Of a stretch of 64,000 nucleotides of DNA, positions 53,138 to 63,391 are shown one piece after another (within the stretch, counting starts at the first letter, position 1; every line of letters begins with the position of its first letter). The notes under the pieces were generated by a model that worked only from the letters and a program-made list of their open reading frames with translations, made no database searches and was not told where the DNA came from. The stretch is taken from assembly GCF_017356015.1 (NCBI RefSeq), contig NZ_JAFIQV010000014.1, positions 1-64,000 on the forward strand, read 5' to 3'. This DNA is from Azospirillum sp. SYSU D00513. GTDB lineage: Bacteria; Pseudomonadota; Alphaproteobacteria; Azospirillales; Azospirillaceae. A program made the translations under genes and the position numbers.

Positions 53138-54498
53138 AGCCCGAGCCGCTGGCGGGCGGCGGCGAGCGGCCGGCGCAGGATGGACAGGATCAGCGGGCTG
53201 TCCTGGCCGTAGAGCTTGGCGATCCCCTTCAGGCCGATGCGCGGCGGCGCGCTCTCGCCCTCCAGCCGCGCCTTCAGCCGGTAGGCCAGCACGCCTTCCG
53301 GCGTCGGCTCCGCCTGATAGCCGCTGTAGCTGAGCCGGGCGGGAATGACGTTCTGCGGGTCGATGTTCAGGAACAGGCGCACCTCGGCCCCCTGGTCGAG
53401 CGCGATGGCGTCGGCGACGGGCAGCCGGATCTCCAGCTCCGCCTCGGCCGGATCGGCGACGGTGAGGATCCGTTCGCCGAGGCTCACCGGCTTGCCAATC
53501 CAGTCATGCACGTCGTTGAAGATGGCGATGCCGGCGCGCGGCGCGCGGATCTCCACGCGGGCGAGGAGCTCGTTGACGTAGGCGACCTCGGCGGCCTGCT
53601 GCTCCATGCGGCCCTTCAGGACGGCGACGCTGGCCTTGTTGGTCCGCGTGTCGAAGACGGCCTGCTGCGAGGCCTGCCGGTATTCGGCCTCGGCCACCTC
53701 GTAGGCCTTGCGGGCGACCTCAAGCCGGTTCTGGAGCTTCGTGCGGTCGAGCACCAGGAGAAGCTGTCCCTCCCGCACCGCCTCGTTCGGCTGGACCTCG
53801 AACCGGTCCACCACCCCGTCGATGGGCGCGCGCACGACCGTGGGGTCGAGCGCGATCACCTCGGCCGGCGCCAGGGCGGATTGCGGTACGGGCGTCGCCA
53901 GCGCCGCGACGGCGCCGCCGAGCAGCGTCATGGTCAGGAGGAGCCGTCCCGGACCGCGCAGGCGCCAGCGGCGCTTGCCCCCGGTCAGCGCCTTCAGCGC
54001 ATGCCCATAGGCGTCGGCGGCGTAGCCGAGCAGGTGAATTTCCCCCGTGCTCCACGGCTCGTCGCGGGCGAGGAGGAGGGCGGCGGGCCGTTCACCGGCG
54101 CCGGCCAACGGCAGCCACAGGGCATGGGCCGGCAGCCAGTCGGCCCAGCCGCCCGCGAGGTCCGGCGGCAGCGCGGCCGCGTCCAGCGCCACGGGACCGC
54201 CATGGGTCGCGCGCGCCCAGGCGAACAGGCGTTTCAGCCACAGCACGTAGGGTGCGTTGCGGTCCACCATGGGGACGCCGGACAATGCGGCCACCGCCCC
54301 ATCACGCCAGAGGGCTGCCTGCCGGTAGCGCAGGAGCCCCAGAGTCTCGTTCACGATCAGAAAGCCCAGCTCCTCCGCCGTCGCGGCCTGCCTCGCCCGG
54401 CGCTCGAGCTGGAGAAGGCCTGTGAGCACGAGGAGTTGCCGGTTGCCGTCCGCCGCTTTGGCGTCCGCGTTCGGCTTCGGTGCGACCGTAACTGTCAT
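53134..54498 (-). CDS. GAF-domain HlyD-like membrane-fusion protein
   Basis: The 454-residue protein has a GAF-like domain (about 20-165, LLQLERRARQAATAEELGFLIVNETLGLL...), a single membrane segment (about 180-200, GRLLLTMTLLGGAVAALAT), and a HlyD-like periplasmic part with lipoyl motif (VIALDPTVVRAPIDGVVDRFEVQPNEAV), coiled coil and barrel. A cytoplasmic sensor domain on an adaptor is unusual and suggests that export responds to a cytoplasmic signal. It is translationally coupled to the M50 fusion. It lacks a strong ribosome-binding site. Confidence 0.82.
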   Translation of the reverse strand: MTVTVAPKPNADAKAADGNRQLLVLTGLLQLERRARQAATAEELGFLIVNETLGLLRYRQAALWRDGAVAALSGVPMVDRNAPYVLWLKRLFAWARATHGGPVALDAAALPPDLAGGWADWLPAHALWLPLAGAGERPAALLLARDEPWSTGEIHLLGYAADAYGHALKALTGGKRRWRLRGPGRLLLTMTLLGGAVAALATPVPQSALAPAEVIALDPTVVRAPIDGVVDRFEVQPNEAVREGQLLLVLDRTKLQNRLEVARKAYEVAEAEYRQASQQAVFDTRTNKASVAVLKGRMEQQAAEVAYVNELLARVEIRAPRAGIAIFNDVHDWIGKPVSLGERILTVADPAEAELEIRLPVADAIALDQGAEVRLFLNIDPQNVIPARLSYSGYQAEPTPEGVLAYRLKARLEGESAPPRIGLKGIAKLYGQDSPLILSILRRPLAAARQRLGL

Positions 54499-54727
54499 GG
54501 CGGTGAATCACTGGCGTTGCGGGCGGGGGCTTTGCGGGCGGGGCCTGGGCCGGCCCGCCACCGATGAACCGGACAATGCCGGACGGGCGCCGAGCCTTTC
54601 AACCCGCGTGTCAATTTGTCTAAAAAAGCGCCCAACGCCAAGCGGTTGCGGGATGCGACAGGCTGGAGCAGGGCAGGGGCGGATGGCAGGGTTCGGGAAG
54701 AAGTTTCACGAAAACGAAAAATGCCCC

Positions 54728-54756
54728 TTGCCGCCGGCCCGGCTTTGTCGTACTTA
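54728..54756 (+). promoter_or_regulatory. Candidate promoter of the tRNA pair
   Basis: TTGCCG (54728-54733) and TACTTA (54751-54756) are separated by 17 bases, placing the -10 about 32 bases before the tRNA-Asp gene. The match to sigma-70 consensus is partial. The rest of the 289-base gap before it shows no gene. Confidence 0.4.
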
Positions 54757-54787
54757 CGCGCCACTTCCGGTGCAGGCCGGAGGGGAT

Positions 54788-54864
<77 letters not shown>

Positions 54865-54870
54865 CACACT

Positions 54871-54945
54871 GCGGGCGTAGCTCAGGGGTAGAGCACAACC
54901 TTGCCAAGGTTGGGGTCGAGGGTTCGAATCCCTTCGCCCGCTCCA
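54871..54945 (+). tRNA. tRNA-Gly (GCC)
   Basis: The 75-base cloverleaf has acceptor arms GCGGGCG / CGCCCGC, anticodon GCC at 54903-54905, T-loop GTTCGAATC and encoded CCA. It follows the tRNA-Asp by six bases and is surely cotranscribed. Confidence 0.95.
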
Positions 54946-54979
54946 TCCTCCCCCAGCGGGATGGATGAAGCGACATCGA

Positions 54980-55014
54980 AAAGGCCGGCGGTAACGCCGG
55001 CCTTTCGCTTTTTC
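54980..55014 (+). terminator. Rho-independent terminator after the tRNA pair
   Basis: AAAGGCCGGCG and CGCCGGCCTTT form an 11-bp stem with a GTAA loop, followed by CGCTTTTT, 35 bases after tRNA-Gly. Confidence 0.85.
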
Positions 55015-55129
55015 AGCCCGATTTTCCGTTGCGGCAAGGACCCCACCGTCGCGCGGGCCGTTGCTCCCGTGCGATAACAAGCCATCCCGGCCGGTCCGGC
55101 CGGGCCTGTCCGATTGGGAACGGAACCCG

Positions 55130-55369
55130 ATGCCGAGTTACGACTATCTCTGCGACGCCTGCGGCCCCTTCACCGAAATGCGGCCCATGTCGGAATCCAG
55201 CCTGCCGCAGCCCTGCCCGGTGTGTGGTGCCAGTTCCTCCCGCGCCTTCCTGCGCGCGCCGAGTCTGGGCGGCGGTGCGTCCCCCGCTGTGTCCGGCGCG
55301 CCGGCCTCCGGGCACGTCCACAGTGGGAGCTGCGGGTGCAGCGGGCTGCGTCGGAACGCGTTCGGTTGA
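55130..55369 (+). CDS. FmdB-family zinc-ribbon protein
   Basis: The 79-residue protein begins MPSYDYLCDACG, with zinc-ribbon cysteines at 8, 11, 29 and 32 (CxxC...CxxC), the FmdB/CxxC_CxxC_SSSS signature. The Gly/Ser/Cys-rich tail is probably disordered. These small proteins are annotated as putative regulators of formamidase or amidase genes, but the function is poorly established. A purine-rich stretch precedes the ATG. It converges with bluB. Confidence 0.83.
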   Translation: MPSYDYLCDACGPFTEMRPMSESSLPQPCPVCGASSSRAFLRAPSLGGGASPAVSGAPASGHVHSGSCGCSGLRRNAFG

Positions 55370-55379
55370 GGCGCTTCGT

Positions 55380-57374
<1,995 letters not shown>

Positions 57375-57382
<8 letters not shown>

Positions 57383-58166
57383 GGGGCAGATCCTTCAGCC
57401 AGTCGAGCGAGGGGCGCAGGGTGACGACCTCCCCGATGACGATGATGGCCGGCGGCTCCAGCCCGCTTGCCGCGAGATCCTCCACGCAAGCCTCCAGCGT
57501 CGTGACCAGCACGCGCTGCCGTTCGGTCGTCGCCTCCGTCACAACCCCGACTGGCGTCGCGGGGGCGCGTCCGCCCGCCATCAGCTCCGCCGCGATCTGC
57601 GGAAGGCCGCGCCAGGCCATGTAGAGGACCAGCGGCGCGCCGGTGGCGGCGAGCGCGCGCCAGTCCGGCCCTCCGCCCTGGGAATAGCCGGTCGCCAGGA
57701 TCACCGCCTGGTTGGTGCGCCGGTCCGTCGCCGGGATGCCGGCGTAGGCGAGCCCAGCGATGCCCGAGGTCAGGCCGGGCACGATGCGGAAGGGGACGCC
57801 GGCGTCCGACAGTGCGCTCGCCTCCTCACCGCCGCGCCCGAAGACGAAGGGGTCGCCGCCTTTCAGGCGCAGCACGCGGTTGCCCTCGCGCGCCAGCTCG
57901 ATCAGGCGGCGGGTGATGTCCTCCTGCTGGGCGGACGGCTTGCCGCCGCGCTTGCCGGCGAACTCCAGCCGGGCGTTCGGTCCCGCCAGGGCCATAATGC
58001 GGTCGCCCACCAGCGCGTCGTGGACGATCACGTCGGCTTGCCTTAGACCTTGCAGGGCCAGAAGCGTCAGCAGGCCCGGATCGCCGGGACCGGCCCCGGC
58101 AAGCCAAACGGTGCCGGGTTCGAAGGGAACGAGGACGGAGTCGGGAATCGGCTCTGCGGTGGTCAT
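57375..58166 (-). CDS. cobA: Uroporphyrinogen-III C-methyltransferase
   Basis: The 263-residue protein has the SUMT/CobA motifs: VWLAGAGPGDPGLLTLLALQGL, VIVHDALVG, RLKGGDPFVFGRGGEEA and GIPATDRRTNQAVILATGY. It methylates uroporphyrinogen III at C2 and C7 to precorrin-2, the entry to cobalamin and sirohaem. The frame is open upstream through the opposite gene, but the family starts at 58166. Its ATG shares bases with the upstream candidate start of cbiD on the other strand, so there is no room for an independent promoter in the gap. Confidence 0.93.
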
Positions 58167-58200
58167 GGAGCAGCGCTCATCGAACGAAGACGGCAATGGG

Positions 58201-59319
58201 ATGGAGACGGCCAGCTTGCGCCGGGGCTGGACGACGGGCAGTTGCGCCACCGCCGCGGCGCGCGCGGCCTGCGAGGCGCTTTTCACCGGTAACTTCCCCG
58301 ACCCCGTGACCATCACGCTGCCCGGCGGGCAGACGCCCGCCTTCGCGCTGGCCTGCCACGAGGCCGGGGAGGGCTGGGCCATGGCCGGCGTGGTGAAGGA
58401 CGCGGGCGACGACCCGGATGTGACCCACGGCGCGCTGGTCGGCGCGCGGGTGACGCGCGGCGCGCCCGGCAGCGGGGTGAGCTTCCGGGCCGGATCCGGC
58501 GTCGGCACGGTCACGCTGCCGGGCCTGCCGCTCCCCGTGGGAGAGCCCGCCATCAACCCGGTGCCGCGCGCCATGATCCGCCAGGCGGTTGAGGAGGCCG
58601 CGGCGCTGGCCGGCGTGGCGCCGGACGTGGTGGTGGAGATCTCCGTCGAGAACGGGGAGCTGCTGGCCAAGCGCACCATGAACGCCCGGCTGGGCATCCT
58701 CGGCGGCCTGTCGATCCTGGGCACCACGGGGATCGTCGTGCCCTATTCCTGTGCCGCCTGGATCGCGTCGATCCAGCGCGGCGTGGACGTGGCGCGGGCG
58801 GCTGGCATCGACCACGTCGCGGCCTGCACCGGCGACGTGTCCGAGAAGGCTGCGGCGCGGCACCACGGCCTGTCCGAACAGGCGCTGATCGACATGGGCG
58901 ACTTCGCCGGGGGCACGCTGAAGTATCTGCGCCGCAACCCGGTGCCGCGCCTGACCATCGCCGGGGGCGTCGCCAAGATGGGCAAGCTCGCGCGCGGGCT
59001 GCTCGACCTGCATTCCAAGCGCGGCAGCGTCGATTTCGACTGGCTGGCTGACCGGCTGGCCGAACTGGGCGCTGCACCGGTCCTGGTCGCGGAGGCGCGG
59101 CAGGCCAACACCGCCCTCCAGGTTCAGGGCATGGCGGAGGCGGCCGGATTGCCGCTCGCCGGCCGGATCGCGGAGCTGGCGCAGGCGACCGCACTCGGCG
59201 TGCTGGAAGGCGCGCCTGTCGTGGTCGAGGTGCTGGTCGTGAACCGCGCCGGCGTGATCGTCGGCGCGGCGCCCTGGCGCGGGCCGGACGCGGATTCTCA
59301 TTCCCCCATGCCCCGGTAG
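58201..59319 (+). CDS. cbiD: Cobalt-precorrin-5B C1-methyltransferase (CbiD)
   Basis: The 372-residue protein has the CbiD signature [23 protein letters not shown] at the N-terminus, then [12 protein letters not shown] and [20 protein letters not shown]. It carries out C1 methylation and ring contraction chemistry associated with the anaerobic pathway, where it stands in for the aerobic CobF step. The ATG at 58165 is an alternative start and would overlap the divergent cobA start. It lies alone on the plus strand, and its 3' end overlaps the end of cobM by 22 bases. Confidence 0.92.
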   Translation: METASLRRGWTTGSCATAAARAACEALFTGNFPDPVTITLPGGQTPAFALACHEAGEGWAMAGVVKDAGDDPDVTHGALVGARVTRGAPGSGVSFRAGSGVGTVTLPGLPLPVGEPAINPVPRAMIRQAVEEAAALAGVAPDVVVEISVENGELLAKRTMNARLGILGGLSILGTTGIVVPYSCAAWIASIQRGVDVARAAGIDHVAACTGDVSEKAAARHHGLSEQALIDMGDFAGGTLKYLRRNPVPRLTIAGGVAKMGKLARGLLDLHSKRGSVDFDWLADRLAELGAAPVLVAEARQANTALQVQGMAEAAGLPLAGRIAELAQATALGVLEGAPVVVEVLVVNRAGVIVGAAPWRGPDADSHSPMPR

Positions 59320-60059
59320 CGGCGGATGTGGGAGCCATCATAGAGCGCGCTGTTGCGGAAATCCTCATGGCCGAGCGTGCGGCCGACGAGGATCAGGGCC
59401 GTGCGTTCCACCGGTGCCTCGGCGAAGCGCGCGGCGATGGTGCCGAGCGTGCCGCGCAGCACCGCCTCGTCCGGCCAGGAGGCGCGGTAGACGATGGCCG
59501 CCGGGCAGTCGGCGCCGTAGAGCGGGGTCAGCCGGGCCACCACGCTTTCGAGCGTGTGGATGGACAGGTGAATCGCCAGCGTGGCGCCCGAGGCGCCCAG
59601 CACCTCCAGCGTCTCCTTCGCCGGCATGGCCGAGGCGCGGCCCTCCGTCCGCGTCAGCACCAACGTCTGGCTGACCTCCGGCAGGGTCAGCTCCTGTCCC
59701 AGCGCGGCGGCGGCGGCGGCGAAGGCCGGCACGCCCGGCGTTATCGTGTAGGGGATCCCAAGCTCCCGCAGGCGGCGGGTCTGCTCGCCCACCGCGCTGA
59801 AGACCGACAGGTCGCCCGAATGCAGCCGCGCCACGTCCTGCCCGGCCGCGTGGGCGCGCGAGAATTCCGCGGCGATGCCGTCGAGCGTCAGGGGGGCCGT
59901 GTCCAGGATGCGCGCGCCGGGCGGGCAGTGGGCCAGGATCTCCTTCGGCACCAGCGAGCCCGCGTAGAGGCACACCGGGCAGGAGGCGATCAGGTCGCGG
60001 CCACGAAGCGTGAGGAGGTCGGGCGCGCCCGGTCCGGCCCCGATGAAGTGAACGGTCAT
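59298..60059 (-). CDS. cobM: Precorrin-4 C11-methyltransferase
   Basis: This 253-residue SAM-dependent tetrapyrrole methyltransferase has [37 protein letters not shown] and the CobM-typical [19 protein letters not shown]. It methylates precorrin-4 at C11. It overlaps cobE by four bases upstream and the convergent cbiD by 22 bases at its 3' end. Confidence 0.94.
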   Translation of the reverse strand: MTVHFIGAGPGAPDLLTLRGRDLIASCPVCLYAGSLVPKEILAHCPPGARILDTAPLTLDGIAAEFSRAHAAGQDVARLHSGDLSVFSAVGEQTRRLRELGIPYTITPGVPAFAAAAAALGQELTLPEVSQTLVLTRTEGRASAMPAKETLEVLGASGATLAIHLSIHTLESVVARLTPLYGADCPAAIVYRASWPDEAVLRGTLGTIAARFAEAPVERTALILVGRTLGHEDFRNSALYDGSHIRRYRGMGE

Positions 60060-60454
60060 GGCAACTCCTCCAGGACGGCGATGGCGCAGGTGGCGGCGGG
60101 GCTGGAACGGCGCGTCAGCAGCAGCCGCGCGCCCGGCCCGGCGGCGGCCAGCGCCGCGGCCTCGGCCACCGAGGCGAGGCCGACCGCCGCCTCGACCCGC
60201 GCGGAGCGGGTTTGAACACGATCCTGCGCCGCGTGCAACGCCGCATCGTCGATGAGCCGCAGGGGAAGGGACAGAAGCCGCGCGGTCCCGGCGATGCCCG
60301 GCTCTTCCGCCTTGCGGGCGGGGGCAGCGAGGATCAGGCGGGCGCGGGCATTCCCGTCCATTCCAGCCTCGTCCAGGCAGGCGCGCAGCAGCCCGGCGAT
60401 CTCCTCCGCCGGACAGCCCTTCCGGCAGCCGACGCCTGCCGCGACCAGCCTCAT
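60056..60454 (-). CDS. cobE: CobE/CbiG C-terminal-domain cobalamin biosynthesis protein
   Basis: The 132-residue protein starts [19 protein letters not shown] and continues with the short alpha/beta CbiG C-terminal/CobE fold ([21 protein letters not shown]). Free-standing CobE is required in the aerobic pathway, but its chemical role is uncertain. ATGA overlaps at both ends place it firmly between cobL and cobM. Confidence 0.85.
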   Translation of the reverse strand: MRLVAAGVGCRKGCPAEEIAGLLRACLDEAGMDGNARARLILAAPARKAEEPGIAGTARLLSLPLRLIDDAALHAAQDRVQTRSARVEAAVGLASVAEAAALAAAGPGARLLLTRRSSPAATCAIAVLEELP

Positions 60455-61677
60455 GCCCACGGCTTTTCCGTCCGCCAGAGCGTGACCGGCATCAGCGGAC
60501 GCCAGCCGTGGAAGCCGCCGAGCGGCACGGCCCGGCTGACCGAGATCTGCGACAGATGCCCGCCGAACCGCGCATGGGCGGCGACCATCGCCGCCTCGCT
60601 TTCCAGCGTCACGGCGTTGGCGACCAGCCGCCCGCCGGGCTTGAGCGCGTCCCAGCAGGCGTCGAGCAGGCCGGGGGCGGTCAGGCCGCCGCCGATGAAG
60701 ACGGCGTCGGGCGCCGGCAGGCCGGCCAGCGCGTCGGGGGCCTTGCCCCGCACCAACTCCAGCCCCGGCACGCCGAGTGCCGCCGCGTTCAACGGGATCC
60801 GCGCGGCGCGGTCCTCGCGCGGCTCGATGGCAACGGCGCGGCAGGCGGGGGAGGCCAGCATCCATTCGATCCCGACGGAGCCCGACCCGGCGCCCACGTC
60901 CCACAGCAGCTCCCCCGGACGGGGCGCCAGCCAGGACAGGGTGATGGCGCGCACCTCGCGCTTGGTGATCTGGCCGTCCTGCTCGAACCAATCCTCCGGC
61001 AGGCCGGGCGTGAGCGGCAGGACTCGCGCGCCGGGCAGCGCCGCGCAGTCCAGCGCGATGGTGTTGAGGTCGGCCGTGCGCTCCTCGGTCCAGGCGTCGG
61101 CCGTGGCCTCGACCCGGTGTTCGCGCGGTCCGCCCATCGCCTCCAGCACGGTCAGGCGCGACGGGCCGAAGCCCCGCGCGCGCAGCAGGGCGGCGAGCCT
61201 GGCCGGCGTGGTGCCGTCCCAGCTCAGCAGCAGCAGGCGCGCGCCCGGCCGCAGGTGCGGGATGACCAGTTCCAGAGGGCGGCCATGCACGGTCAGGCAG
61301 GTCGCCTCCTGCAAGGGCCAGCCGAGCCGGGCCGCCGCCAGGCTGAAGGCGGAAGGGGCCGGCAGCACCAGAGTCTCCGCCGCCGGAACGAGCCGGCTCA
61401 GGGTCGCGCCGATGCCGTACCAGGAGGGGTCTCCGCTCGCCAGCACGCAGGTCGGACGGCCGCGCCGGGCCAAGAGCAGCGGGTAGGCGTCGGACAGGGG
61501 GGAGGGCCAAAGCAACCGCTCCTGTCCCACCCGCTCCGGCACCATCGACAGGTGCCGCGCCCCGCCGGCCAGAAGCCCGGCGGCCTCTATGAGAGAGCGG
61601 GCGGAAGGCGCCAGCCCGTCCCAGCCGTCCTCGCCGATTCCGACGATGGAGAGCCAGCGGTTGGACGTGCTAGTCAC
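60451..61677 (-). CDS. cobL: Precorrin-6Y C5,15-methyltransferase (decarboxylating)
   Basis: This 408-residue bifunctional enzyme has an N-terminal CbiE-like methyltransferase domain ([39 protein letters not shown]) and a C-terminal CbiT-like domain ([36 protein letters not shown]). It methylates C5 and C15 and decarboxylates the acetate side chain. I choose the GTG at 61677, preceded by GAGAGGGGATCAA; the frame is open further upstream, but that extension (PHPNPLPKGRG) is translated dispersed repeat. It overlaps cobE by ATGA. Confidence 0.93.
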   Translation of the reverse strand: MTSTSNRWLSIVGIGEDGWDGLAPSARSLIEAAGLLAGGARHLSMVPERVGQERLLWPSPLSDAYPLLLARRGRPTCVLASGDPSWYGIGATLSRLVPAAETLVLPAPSAFSLAAARLGWPLQEATCLTVHGRPLELVIPHLRPGARLLLLSWDGTTPARLAALLRARGFGPSRLTVLEAMGGPREHRVEATADAWTEERTADLNTIALDCAALPGARVLPLTPGLPEDWFEQDGQITKREVRAITLSWLAPRPGELLWDVGAGSGSVGIEWMLASPACRAVAIEPREDRAARIPLNAAALGVPGLELVRGKAPDALAGLPAPDAVFIGGGLTAPGLLDACWDALKPGGRLVANAVTLESEAAMVAAHARFGGHLSQISVSRAVPLGGFHGWRPLMPVTLWRTEKPWA

Positions 61678-61681
61678 TTGA

Positions 61682-61813
61682 TCCCCTCTCCCCTTGGGGA
61701 GAGGGTTAGGGTGAGGGGGTTGCGGAGGGACGTTTACGTTCGGCAAAGGCGGAACCCCCTCACCTTCCCAAGCCTATGGCTTGGGCCCCTTCCTCTCCCC
61801 GGAGGGGAGAGGG
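61682..61813. repeat. Dispersed palindromic repeat between cobL and cobK
   Basis: Inverted copies of the common CCCTCTCCCC / GGGGAGAGGG and CCCTCACC elements flank a short unique segment (near 61727-61754), with internal hairpins such as CCCAAGCctatgGCTTGGG. Read in frame it gives the well-known repeat peptide PHPNPLPKG. It fills most of the 182-base cobL-cobK gap. Confidence 0.85.
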
Positions 61814-61859
61814 AAACGGCCGGGACGGGTGCAATGATGTTTGGGGCACAGGAAACCGC

Positions 61860-62615
61860 ATGAAAGCGCTGATTCTCGGCGGAACGACGGAGGCGATGGC
61901 GCTCTCCCGCCTGCTGGCCGGGCACGCGGCGGTCGCGGCGACCGTGTCGCTGGCAGGGCGCACGAAACGGCCCGTGCTGCCGCCGTTGCCCACGCGCATC
62001 GGCGGATTCGGCGGCGTCGAGGGGCTGAAGGCTTATCTCACCGAAGAGGGCATCCGCGCCGTGGTGGACGCCACGCACCCCTTCGCGGACGGCATGTCCG
62101 CCAACGCGGCGACGGCCTGCCGCGCGCTGGGGTTGCCGCTGCTTGTGCTGACACGCGACCCCTGGGTGCCGGGGCCGGAGGACCGCTGGATCGGCGTTCC
62201 GGACATGGAGGCCGCCGCAGAGGCGGTCCGTCCGCTCGGCCCCAGCATCTTCCTGACCGTCGGCCGGCAGGAGCTGGAGCCCTTCGAGGCCGTTCCGGAA
62301 AAGAATTACCTGATCCGCGCGGTCGATCCGCCGGATCCCATGCCCGCCCTGCCGAACCATAGGCTCCTGCTCGACCGAGGCCCCTTCACGCTGGAGGGGG
62401 AACTGGCCCTGCTGGACGGGCACCGCATCGGCGCGCTGGTCAGCAAGAACAGCGGCGGACGGGCGACGGAGGCCAAGCTGGCCGCCGCGCGCGCGCGGGG
62501 CATCCCCGTGGTGATGGTCGAGCGCCCACGTGGAAACGGCGTGCCGGAGACGCATGACCCCGCCGAAGCACTCCGCTGGCTGGAAGGACTCGCCGGTCAC
62601 GCGGGCGCCCTGTAG
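61860..62615 (+). CDS. cobK: Precorrin-6A reductase
   Basis: This 251-residue protein has the CobK/CbiJ features MKALILGGTTEAMALSRLL, AVVDATHPFADGMSANAATAC, GRQELEPF, and VSKNSGGRATEAKLAAAR near the C-terminus. It reduces precorrin-6A with NADPH. AGGAAACCGC precedes the ATG. It is on the plus strand, and its last 19 bases overlap the end of cobJ. Confidence 0.94.
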   Translation: MKALILGGTTEAMALSRLLAGHAAVAATVSLAGRTKRPVLPPLPTRIGGFGGVEGLKAYLTEEGIRAVVDATHPFADGMSANAATACRALGLPLLVLTRDPWVPGPEDRWIGVPDMEAAAEAVRPLGPSIFLTVGRQELEPFEAVPEKNYLIRAVDPPDPMPALPNHRLLLDRGPFTLEGELALLDGHRIGALVSKNSGGRATEAKLAAARARGIPVVMVERPRGNGVPETHDPAEALRWLEGLAGHAGAL

Positions 62616-63391
62616 CTGCGCGGGGTGTAGACCCAGGGCTGCCTGCCGTCGCGCGGGATCAGGCGGGTATGGGAGGCGCCGACGATCACCACCGTGCGCA
62701 TGTCGGCTTGGGCCGGATCGACGGCGCCGAGGCTGGTGACGATCAGCTTCTCGTCCGGGCGGCCGATGGCCTGTCCCAGGATCACCGGCGTCTCCGGCGC
62801 GCGCACCTCCCGCAGGACGTCGAAGGCGGCGCCGAGCTGCCAGGGGCGGGCGCGGGAGATGGGGTTGTAAAAGGCGATGACGAAGTCCGCCTCCGCCGCC
62901 AGCCGCACGCGGCGGGTCACCACCTCCCAGGGCTTCAGGTTGTCGGAGAGGGAGATGGCGCAGAAATCATGGCCCAGCGGCGCGCCGGCCCTTGCTGCGG
63001 CGGCCTGCATGGCCGACACGCCGGGATCGACGCGCAGGGGAACACGGTGCCAGGCGGCGGGTGCTGCCGGGTCGTCCAGCGCCTCGAACACGGCGGCGGC
63101 CATGGCGAAGACGCCGGGGTCGCCGCCGGACACCACCGCGACCCGCCGCCCCTCGGCCGCGAGCGCCAGCGCCTGGCGCGCCCGGTCCAGCTCGACCCGG
63201 TTGTCGGAGGCGTGGCGGATCTGTGGACCCGGCGGCACGCGGTCCACATAGGGGCCGTAGCCGACGATGTCCGTGGCCTCGGCAAGGTCGCGCCGCGCCT
63301 CCGGCGTCAGCCAGTCCTCCGGCCCCGGACCGAGCCCGACGACGGTCAGCCAGCCGCTTGCACCGTCCGCCTTCGTCCCTGGCGCGCTCAT
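62597..63391 (-). CDS. cobJ: Precorrin-3B C17-methyltransferase
   Basis: This 264-residue tetrapyrrole methyltransferase has LTVVGLGPGPEDWLTPEARRDL, VVSGGDPGVFAMAAAVFEAL, DPGVSAMQAAAARAGAPLGHDF and the CobJ/CbiH segment FYNPISRARPWQLGAAFDVL. It methylates C17 and contracts the ring. Its start overlaps the cobI stop (ATGA). Confidence 0.95.
   Translation of the reverse strand: MSAPGTKADGASGWLTVVGLGPGPEDWLTPEARRDLAEATDIVGYGPYVDRVPPGPQIRHASDNRVELDRARQALALAAEGRRVAVVSGGDPGVFAMAAAVFEALDDPAAPAAWHRVPLRVDPGVSAMQAAAARAGAPLGHDFCAISLSDNLKPWEVVTRRVRLAAEADFVIAFYNPISRARPWQLGAAFDVLREVRAPETPVILGQAIGRPDEKLIVTSLGAVDPAQADMRTVVIVGASHTRLIPRDGRQPWVYTPRSYRAPA

Noticed and set aside
58100..58230. Cobalamin riboswitch in the cobA/cbiD start region
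   Set aside because: The starts of the two genes overlap or nearly so, leaving no leader; no B12-box-like element was seen. A riboswitch could lie upstream of cobI, outside the window.
61678..61746. N-terminal extension of cobL starting MPNVNV
   Set aside because: The extension is translated dispersed repeat (PHPNPLPKG); the GTG at 61677 matches the start of the CbiE-like domain.
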